A stretch of 64,000 nt of DNA from an uncultured Cedecea sp. (GTDB taxonomy: Bacteria; Pseudomonadota; Gammaproteobacteria; Enterobacterales; Enterobacteriaceae), in the NCBI RefSeq assembly GCF_947498825.1, contig NZ_CANMLV010000006.1, forward strand, positions 124,001 to 188,000, given 5' to 3'. The translations under genes were made by a program, and so were the position numbers. Under the pieces are notes generated by a model. It ran no database searches. It was not told the DNA's origin and was given only the letters and a program-made list of their open reading frames with translations. Shown piece by piece: positions 59,099 through 64,000 of the stretch. Each line of letters begins with the position of its first letter. The stretch's first letter is position 1.

Positions 59099-59142
59099 TT
59101 GATGTACGCTTTGATGTGCATTATACTGTATGTAATTAAATA
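59099..59142 (+). promoter_or_regulatory. yafN promoter with palindromic operator
   Basis: TTGATG (59099-59104), 17 nt, TATACT (59122-59127): a good sigma-70 promoter. The downstream TACTGTATGTAATTAAATAT overlaps the -10 and has a LexA-like left half (TACTGTAT) but a poor right half. GTAT...ATAC symmetry suits binding by the antitoxin itself. Confidence 0.5.
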
Positions 59143-59158
59143 TACTTTCAGGTGGGTT

Positions 59159-59452
59159 ATGGAACGTATTCTCGCAGAAAAATCTATCAACATCACCGAG
59201 TTAAGGAAGAACCCGGCGAAATATTTCATTGATGAGCCGGTTGCCGTTCTCTCCAACAACCGTCCCGCTGGCTACATGGTTAGTGCTAAAGTGTTTGAAG
59301 AACTGATCGATCTGTTGGAAGAGAAGCAGGGCAAGGTTCACACCGCTGCGCGATTTAGGCCAACGGCTGAACGTTTAAGCGGTATTGCGGATAGCGGGCA
59401 GCAATTGCTGCAAAACGCCTCTGATAAGGACCTGACCGAGTTCACGGAATGA
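59159..59452 (+). CDS. yafN: YafN-type antitoxin (Phd/YefM superfamily)
   Basis: 97 aa from MERILAEKSINITELRKNPA at 59159; the ORF extension upstream reads through the promoter. It follows E. coli YafN nearly residue by residue in the N-terminal half (AKYFIDEPVAVLSNNRPAGY) and in ARFRPTAERL. It would bind DNA and the YafO ribosome-dependent RNase. The frame is intact although its toxin is not. It lies between hycI and hydN. Confidence 0.92.
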   Translation: MERILAEKSINITELRKNPAKYFIDEPVAVLSNNRPAGYMVSAKVFEELIDLLEEKQGKVHTAARFRPTAERLSGIADSGQQLLQNASDKDLTEFTE

Positions 59453-59736
59453 GCATCAGGATTTTCAAGTCAGCACTGATTCGCCAGTAATTGAGCCAAC
59501 AGGAGCTTGATGATTTGGCGGCGAATTTTCTGTCCTACAAAAAAGACGGTGCATTGCCAGATACCTTTGGGCGTGATGCGCCTTACGATGATGATCGCAC
59601 CTATCCCTTGGTAAAAGAAGAACAAGTGGCCCATATCCATCTTGCCGATGCGAATGCCCCTTTCAAAGGTTTTAAAAACTCCTCTGAGAGCATCTCTACA
59701 ACGGTAGTAGGCTCAGCATTTTTCGTTCTCACGTAG
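59449..59736 (+). pseudogene. yafO: Broken yafO toxin gene
   Basis: The ATG at 59449 overlaps the yafN stop (ATGA) as in E. coli. Codons 1-13 (MSIRIFKSALIRQ) are followed by an in-frame TAA at 59488-59490. The frame then continues LSQQELDDLAANFLSYKKDG, LPDTFGRDAPYDDD, VKEEQVAHIHLADANAPF, a clear YafO match. After about residue 72 similarity ends and the C-terminal half is missing. The toxin therefore cannot be made whole. Confidence 0.9.
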
Positions 59737-59873
59737 AATTCTTGGCACTGAGGGAAAATCATGAGTACCAAAAGAGGGCCTGACAGCGGTACCGATGTTA
59801 AAAACATCAGATGACAGTTATCAGACCCTGAATGATGCGTATGTAGGGGATCATTGCGAGGGATACCGGTTTA
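59737..59873. other. Short non-coding remainder at hycI 3' side
   Basis: Contains a short ATG-led piece (MSTKRGPDSGTDVKNIR) that resembles neither YafO nor hyc genes; possibly the edge of a deleted mobile element. Confidence 0.3.
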
Positions 59874-60359
59874 TCAGTCCGTTTCCTGTTTAAAAGGGGC
59901 AATATCCAAGCCCTGTTCCAGCGCAGGCAAGAGCTGATAAAGGCGGTTCACTGCCTGCTCAACGGCAGCACTCATTGGGAAGTAAAAAGCCACCACATCA
60001 GGCTGGATACCGACAAAGGTTATCTGTGGGATATCCTCGCGCAGTTGCTGAATCAGAAAGGTCAGCGGTAAATTGTGTGTGGTCATCATAAACATGTCGG
60101 CGATGTCATCTTCGTCGATAATGCGCATTTCACCGGGCGCAAGTCCCATATCAGTGGCATCAACAATCACCAGATGTTCTGGCTGTAGTTCACGTAAAAA
60201 ACCGATGTCGTTTTCAGGTGCTGCGCCGCCGTCCACTACTGTCCAGCCGGATAGCGGTCGTTCAGCGCAGAGTTCGGCAAGGCGTGGGCCTGCCCCGTCG
60301 TCCCCCATCATACTGTTACCGACGCACAACAGTGCGTAGCGGGAAGATAAATCACGCAT
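59874..60359 (-). CDS. hycI: Hydrogenase 3 maturation protease HycI
   Basis: The ATG at 60357-60359 has GGAGG 5 nt upstream and yields 161 aa (E. coli 156). LLCVGNSMMGDDGAGPRLAE, VVDGGAAPENDI, LVIVDATDMGLAPGEM and MFMMTTHNLPLTFLI contain the nickel-sensing Asp and His residues. It cuts the C-terminal tail from HycE after nickel insertion. It overlaps hycH by 8 bp; last of the hyc set. Confidence 0.96.
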   Translation of the reverse strand: MRDLSSRYALLCVGNSMMGDDGAGPRLAELCAERPLSGWTVVDGGAAPENDIGFLRELQPEHLVIVDATDMGLAPGEMRIIDEDDIADMFMMTTHNLPLTFLIQQLREDIPQITFVGIQPDVVAFYFPMSAAVEQAVNRLYQLLPALEQGLDIAPFKQETD

Positions 60360-60834
60360 CAAACCTCCTGACCATGAGATACATGGCGGGATCGTATTCA
60401 ATTTGTGTCAGCAGAGCGATAAGAGTATCGCTCCAGTCTTGTTGTTCGGCCGTCATGCCGCAACGCGCATCACGCAGTGCCAGTGCCAGTAAATGGGTAT
60501 GGCTGCTATCAATATTGATCTCACCAAAGCGCTGTACGCCTGCCAGTTTGCGGTGTGCATCACTCTTTTCTGGCAGCGTGTTTATCCAGTCATTATAGGC
60601 GTCCAGCGGGCATTCAAGCCGAGACTTCAGACAGTCTATCACCCCGAGGTGATGGCCTATTGCCAGACTGTAATACACCACTTCTTGTGCCTTTTGCGAG
60701 CTGTGCTTTTGGGCACTTTTTTCATCGACAAATTTGCGACTTAATGAATAAAAAATGACTTTATTTTTCTCTGGCTGGTGGCCGGCATAAGGCTGATGGC
60801 GCGCATAGCGTTGGTCGTTGGTGTCATTCATCAC
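60352..60834 (-). CDS. hycH: Formate hydrogenlyase maturation protein HycH
   Basis: 160 aa against 136 in E. coli. Family sequence begins around residue 24 ([45 protein letters not shown] at the end). The extra N-terminus contains [13 protein letters not shown], a His/Pro-rich near-repeat. The start overlaps hycG by 4 bp. HycH is needed for HycE maturation but is not part of the final complex. Confidence 0.93.
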   Translation of the reverse strand: MMNDTNDQRYARHQPYAGHQPEKNKVIFYSLSRKFVDEKSAQKHSSQKAQEVVYYSLAIGHHLGVIDCLKSRLECPLDAYNDWINTLPEKSDAHRKLAGVQRFGEINIDSSHTHLLALALRDARCGMTAEQQDWSDTLIALLTQIEYDPAMYLMVRRFDA

Positions 60835-61628
60835 AGACGTACCTCGCCACGTAGTACCTGCTGATAGAGATGCAGCAGATTACCGACAATCTCGTTAAGC
60901 CGCAGATCGCCGCGCTGTTCAAGATAGGCATTAACCCGCTGTTCAATCGGCTCTACACCAGGGGCTACGACTAAATCCATAAACTGATCGGCAATCTGAC
61001 GACCATAACGGTAACCCGCCATACGGTGAGCTTCGCGGTCCAATAATACGCGCAGAGGTTGCGGTAAATCAGGGTGCAATAATGTTGCGGGTTCACGGGC
61101 TTTTTCGTTGTGTTGCTGACCTTTTATCTTCTGATCCAGCAAGCCCAGCGCCATGGCAAATCCGTAAATAGTGGCGGCGGGTGTCGGCGGGCAGCCAGGA
61201 ATATACACATCGACGGGAACAATTTTATCTGTTCCGCCCCAGACGCAATACAGGTCGTGGAAAATGCCACCGCTGTTACCGCAGGCGCCGTAGGAAACGC
61301 AAATTTTAGGATCAGGAGAGCTGTCCCAGGCCCGCAGAGCAGGAATACGCATTGCTCGAGTTACTGCTCCTGTGAAGAGCAGAATGTCCGCATGACGCGG
61401 TGACGGCACCACTTTAATACCAAAGCGTTCTGCGTCAAACAGCGGCGAAATAGCGGCAAAAATCTCAATTTCACAGCCATTACAGCCTCCACAGTCAACG
61501 CGATAGACATAGGCAGAGCGACGAATACTGTTGAGCAGCGTTGATTTCAGCTTAGCGATGCTTTCGTCCAGTGTGATGGGGACAGGAAGACCATTTTCAT
61601 CACGTGGCGCAATGGGATTATGACTCAT
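60831..61628 (-). CDS. hycG: Formate hydrogenlyase small subunit HycG
   Basis: 265 aa (E. coli 255). [4Fe-4S] ligands in [30 protein letters not shown] and [16 protein letters not shown]; related to NuoB/complex I. It passes electrons from HycB/HycF to HycE. It overlaps hycF by 4 bp and hycH by 4 bp. Confidence 0.97.
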   Translation of the reverse strand: MSHNPIAPRDENGLPVPITLDESIAKLKSTLLNSIRRSAYVYRVDCGGCNGCEIEIFAAISPLFDAERFGIKVVPSPRHADILLFTGAVTRAMRIPALRAWDSSPDPKICVSYGACGNSGGIFHDLYCVWGGTDKIVPVDVYIPGCPPTPAATIYGFAMALGLLDQKIKGQQHNEKAREPATLLHPDLPQPLRVLLDREAHRMAGYRYGRQIADQFMDLVVAPGVEPIEQRVNAYLEQRGDLRLNEIVGNLLHLYQQVLRGEVRL

Positions 61629-62182
61629 GAATGGGCCTCCGTTGTCATATGGCGGCCGATATCAATACGGTCGGAAGGAGAAAGACTGTGTCGTTTTTTG
61701 CATTCAGGGCAGGTTTCGTACTGTTCACGACGTTTGGCAATTTGCCTCTCGCTTAAGGCTGCGCTCTCTTGTAACAGGCTGAGTGCGAAGTCAATTTCTT
61801 TTTGAACCGCATAAGGTTTGCCACAGACACGGCAATGGCAGACCGGAAAGTCGGCCGTTTCATATAAGTCTTGTTTGTTCCACACCGCAAGTTCGAACTC
61901 TTGCGACAGTTTTATCGCCGCCGTCGGGCAAACTTCCTCACAGCGTGCGCAGAAAATACAGCGGCCTAAAAAAAGTGACCAGCGAATGCTTTCGCCATCT
62001 TCTGCTGTCGTCATCGTGAGTGCATTCGACGGGCAGGCATTGGCGCAGGCACCACAGGCAATACACTGTTCGGCACTGTATTGCGGTTTACCGCGAAAAT
62101 TGGGTGCCAGATCGAGTGGCTTAAACGGATAAGACACGGTTGCTGTGCCGGTTTTTAGTACTTTTTTAATCAGTTTCAGCAT
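61625..62182 (-). CDS. hycF: Formate hydrogenlyase ferredoxin subunit HycF
   Basis: The ATG at 62180-62182 ([20 protein letters not shown]) gives 185 aa (E. coli 180); AAGGAA precedes it. Two [4Fe-4S] motifs: [16 protein letters not shown] and [16 protein letters not shown]. The C-terminal region has extra cysteines ([19 protein letters not shown]). The ending resembles E. coli HycF rather than HyfH ([13 protein letters not shown]). Confidence 0.96.
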   Translation of the reverse strand: MLKLIKKVLKTGTATVSYPFKPLDLAPNFRGKPQYSAEQCIACGACANACPSNALTMTTAEDGESIRWSLFLGRCIFCARCEEVCPTAAIKLSQEFELAVWNKQDLYETADFPVCHCRVCGKPYAVQKEIDFALSLLQESAALSERQIAKRREQYETCPECKKRHSLSPSDRIDIGRHMTTEAHS

Positions 62183-62195
62183 GATAAACAGTTCC

Positions 62196-63920
62196 TTAAA
62201 GCGGCGAATTTTTACGTTCGATGCCGTAACGCTCGATCTCTTTGTAAGGCACCACGATGGAGGTTTTCTTACGTACATCAACCAGGGTCATGCGGTCGGT
62301 ACAGGAGTAGCAAGGATCGAGACTCCCGATGATTAACGGCGCATCGGATACCGTATTGCCACGCAACATATAGCGCAGAGTCGGCCAGTTAGCGTAGGTG
62401 GCCGCACGACAACGCCAGCGGAACAGTTTCTGGTTATCACCGGTCATACTCCAGTGAACATCATCCCCACGCGGGGCCTCAGCAAAGCCGAGGGCAAAAC
62501 GGTGTGGAATATAGCGAAAACCTTCAACCGCCAGCGGACCTGCCGGCAGATTCTGTAGGCCAAATTCAATCATATTCAGTGAGTTGAAGACTTCATGGAT
62601 ACGGACTTTTAAGCGTGAAAAAACGTCATTTCCTGTTTCACTGTAGAGCTCAAAGGGTAATTTAGCGTAACCGGCATAAGGATGATCCTGACGCATATCG
62701 CGGCGATGGCCACTACCACGAACCATCGGGCCAACATTACTGAAATCACGCGCTACCTGGGGTTCCAGAATACCGACGCCGACACTGCGCTGCTCAGTAT
62801 TGGCAGTGCTGAGGAGGATACTGACCATATCGTTCAGTTCCCGACGCATACTGCCTGCAAGCGAGATAGTGGCTATCATATCGTCTTTAAGAATGTCGCG
62901 ACGCATGCCGCCAATCAGGTTCATACCATAGGTTTTACGTGCCCCGGTGAGGATCTCAGCCATTTTCATTGACTGCTCTCTGACGCGGAAAAACTGCATA
63001 AAACCGGAGTCAAAACCGACAAAATGACAGGCCAGCCCGAGGTTCAGCAGGTGACTGTGCAGTCGCTCAACCTCAAGCAAAATGGAGCGAATCATCTGAG
63101 CACGCTCAGGGACTTCAATGCCCATCGCATTTTCAACAGAAGAGGTATAGGCCACACTGTGGGTGAAACCGCAGATCCCACATACCCGGTCTGAAAGGAA
63201 GGTGACTTCGTTGTAACCCATACGGGTTTCCGCCAGCTTCTCCATACCCCGGTGGACGTAAAACAGGCGGTAATCGGCGTCGATAATGTCCTCGCCGTCA
63301 ACGAACAGACGGAAGTGTCCGGGTTCGTCAGAAGTAACATGAAGCGGGCCAATTGGCACAATATTGCTGCTTTCTTTGGCTTCGGAAATAAACGGATAGG
63401 TTTCAGTATCGGTGGTCGGGGCCGGGCGCTGACGATAATCCATTGCATCCTTACGCAGCGGATATAAATCATCCGGCCAGTCATCCGGCAACACTAACCG
63501 ACGTTCATCTGGCAGACCCACGGGACGCAAGCCGTACATATCTCGGACTTCACGTTCCCCCCAGACGGCAGCGGGAACGCGAGGGGTCACTGAGGGGAAT
63601 TCCAGTGACACCGGGTCGACTTCAGCGCGTACGGTTATCCAGCATTTCACGCCTTTTTCCATCGACAGCACGTAATACAGGGCGTAATTGCCGCACAATG
63701 TCCGTTCGTCATTCCCGAATAAGACGGAAAGCCAGCCACCTTGCTGATAGTACAACCACTCAACCACTTCAGGTAACCAGTTGAGTCTGACTGTGACGGT
63801 GGCCTGAGTATCGGTTTGCCAGCTGCTGCCTAAAACAGCAGAAGGAAACTGTTTCTCGAGTGCAGCCAGGTACGCTTTGCCGACCGGGTTTTGATTTAAT
63901 GCAGTATTGAATTCGTTCAT
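62196..63920 (-). CDS. hycE: Hydrogenase 3 large subunit HycE
   Basis: 574 aa (E. coli 569). N-terminal NuoC-like part (YLPEVVEWLYYQQGGWLSVL-type, EREVRDMYGLRPVGLPDERR) fused to the NuoD-like [NiFe] part. Nickel ligands are RVCGICGFTHS and DPCYSCTDRM near the C-terminus, followed by a 32-residue tail removed by HycI. Much closer to HycE than HyfG, so this is FHL-1 type. AGAGG precedes the start. Confidence 0.97.
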   Translation of the reverse strand: MNEFNTALNQNPVGKAYLAALEKQFPSAVLGSSWQTDTQATVTVRLNWLPEVVEWLYYQQGGWLSVLFGNDERTLCGNYALYYVLSMEKGVKCWITVRAEVDPVSLEFPSVTPRVPAAVWGEREVRDMYGLRPVGLPDERRLVLPDDWPDDLYPLRKDAMDYRQRPAPTTDTETYPFISEAKESSNIVPIGPLHVTSDEPGHFRLFVDGEDIIDADYRLFYVHRGMEKLAETRMGYNEVTFLSDRVCGICGFTHSVAYTSSVENAMGIEVPERAQMIRSILLEVERLHSHLLNLGLACHFVGFDSGFMQFFRVREQSMKMAEILTGARKTYGMNLIGGMRRDILKDDMIATISLAGSMRRELNDMVSILLSTANTEQRSVGVGILEPQVARDFSNVGPMVRGSGHRRDMRQDHPYAGYAKLPFELYSETGNDVFSRLKVRIHEVFNSLNMIEFGLQNLPAGPLAVEGFRYIPHRFALGFAEAPRGDDVHWSMTGDNQKLFRWRCRAATYANWPTLRYMLRGNTVSDAPLIIGSLDPCYSCTDRMTLVDVRKKTSIVVPYKEIERYGIERKNSPL

Positions 63921-63964
63921 TACAAAGCCTCTTCCCGCATGCGCGAGATAAGAAAAATGTCAGG

Positions 63965-64000
63965 TCAGCCAGCAATCAGTCGTGGAAATACCGTCAGCGA
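63965..64000 (-). CDS. C-terminal end of upstream hyc gene (probably hycD), cut by window edge
   Basis: The reverse strand from base 64000 reads SLTVFPRLIAG and TGA at 63965. In the hyc order the gene before hycE is hycD, a membrane subunit, and a hydrophobic end fits. Eleven residues do not allow identification by sequence alone. Confidence 0.5.
   Translation of the reverse strand, partial: SLTVFPRLIAG

Noticed and set aside
59121-59145. LexA box upstream of yafN
   Set aside because: Only the left half fits TACTGTAT; the right half lacks ACAG. I mention it within the promoter entry but do not call SOS control.
59750-59830. Insertion-sequence end near MSTKRGPDSGTD
   Set aside because: The short peptide hints at a transposase start but is too brief and breaks off at once; no inverted repeat could be paired.

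Overview
The window is chromosomal DNA of a motile gammaproteobacterium of the order Enterobacterales. Nearly every protein is a close relative of an E. coli K-12 protein, and gene order largely follows the E. coli fli and flh/mot/che regions. Several features argue against Escherichia or Salmonella itself: the two flagellar regions form one block, a formate hydrogenlyase cluster follows directly, there is a PixA/AidA-type gene, and a small dispersed repeat with terminal inverted repeats is present. I do not assign a genus.

Layout. 1-337: 5' part of rcsA, cut by the window edge. 660-11211 (-): fliR-fliF, encoding the export gate, C-ring, ATPase complex, hook-length control and MS ring, with fliE divergent at 11439. 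11760-14420: accessory insert with an integrase relic, a phd/doc toxin-antitoxin pair, strong hairpins, a dispersed repeat and an RpiR-type regulator. 14567-20452: yedD, fliTSD (-), fliC, fliA, fliZ. 20641-25936: dcyD, yecF, uvrY, uvrC, pgsA and tRNAs Gly, Cys and Leu. 26151-32724: a repeat-rich stretch with yecA, ftnA, nupC, small lipoproteins, an RpiB-like protein and yecJ. 32725-34250: the long flhDC control region with a perfect CRP core and an RcsAB box. 34254-48354: flhDC, motAB, cheAW, one chemoreceptor, cheRBYZ, flhBAE. 48422-51785: argS, yecM, cutC. 51866-53340: AT-rich island with a PixA/AidA-family gene. 53354-64000 (-): hycD(end)-hycEFGHI and hydN-fdhF-hypF, separated by yafN and a broken yafO.

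How it works together. FlhD4C2 would switch on the class II fli and flh operons. FliA (sigma-28) would then read the consensus promoters seen before fliD, fliC and the chemoreceptor gene. CRP and RcsA/RcsB sites at flhDC link motility to carbon status and envelope stress, and the RcsA subunit is encoded at the left edge of the same window. The right-hand cluster encodes most of the soluble arm of a formate hydrogenlyase-1, the hydrogenase large-subunit protease (HycI), the formate dehydrogenase (FdhF), its likely electron carrier (HydN) and the HypF maturase. FdhF has cysteine in place of selenocysteine at residue 140.

I found no clearly new multi-gene system. The best leads are the Cys-type FdhF, the yafN / broken-yafO scar inside the FHL locus, the mobile scar with duplicated hairpins next to phd/doc, the MITE-like repeat family, the chemoreceptor without an NWETF tail, a YecA homologue without its metal-binding tail, and the AT-rich PixA/AidA island.
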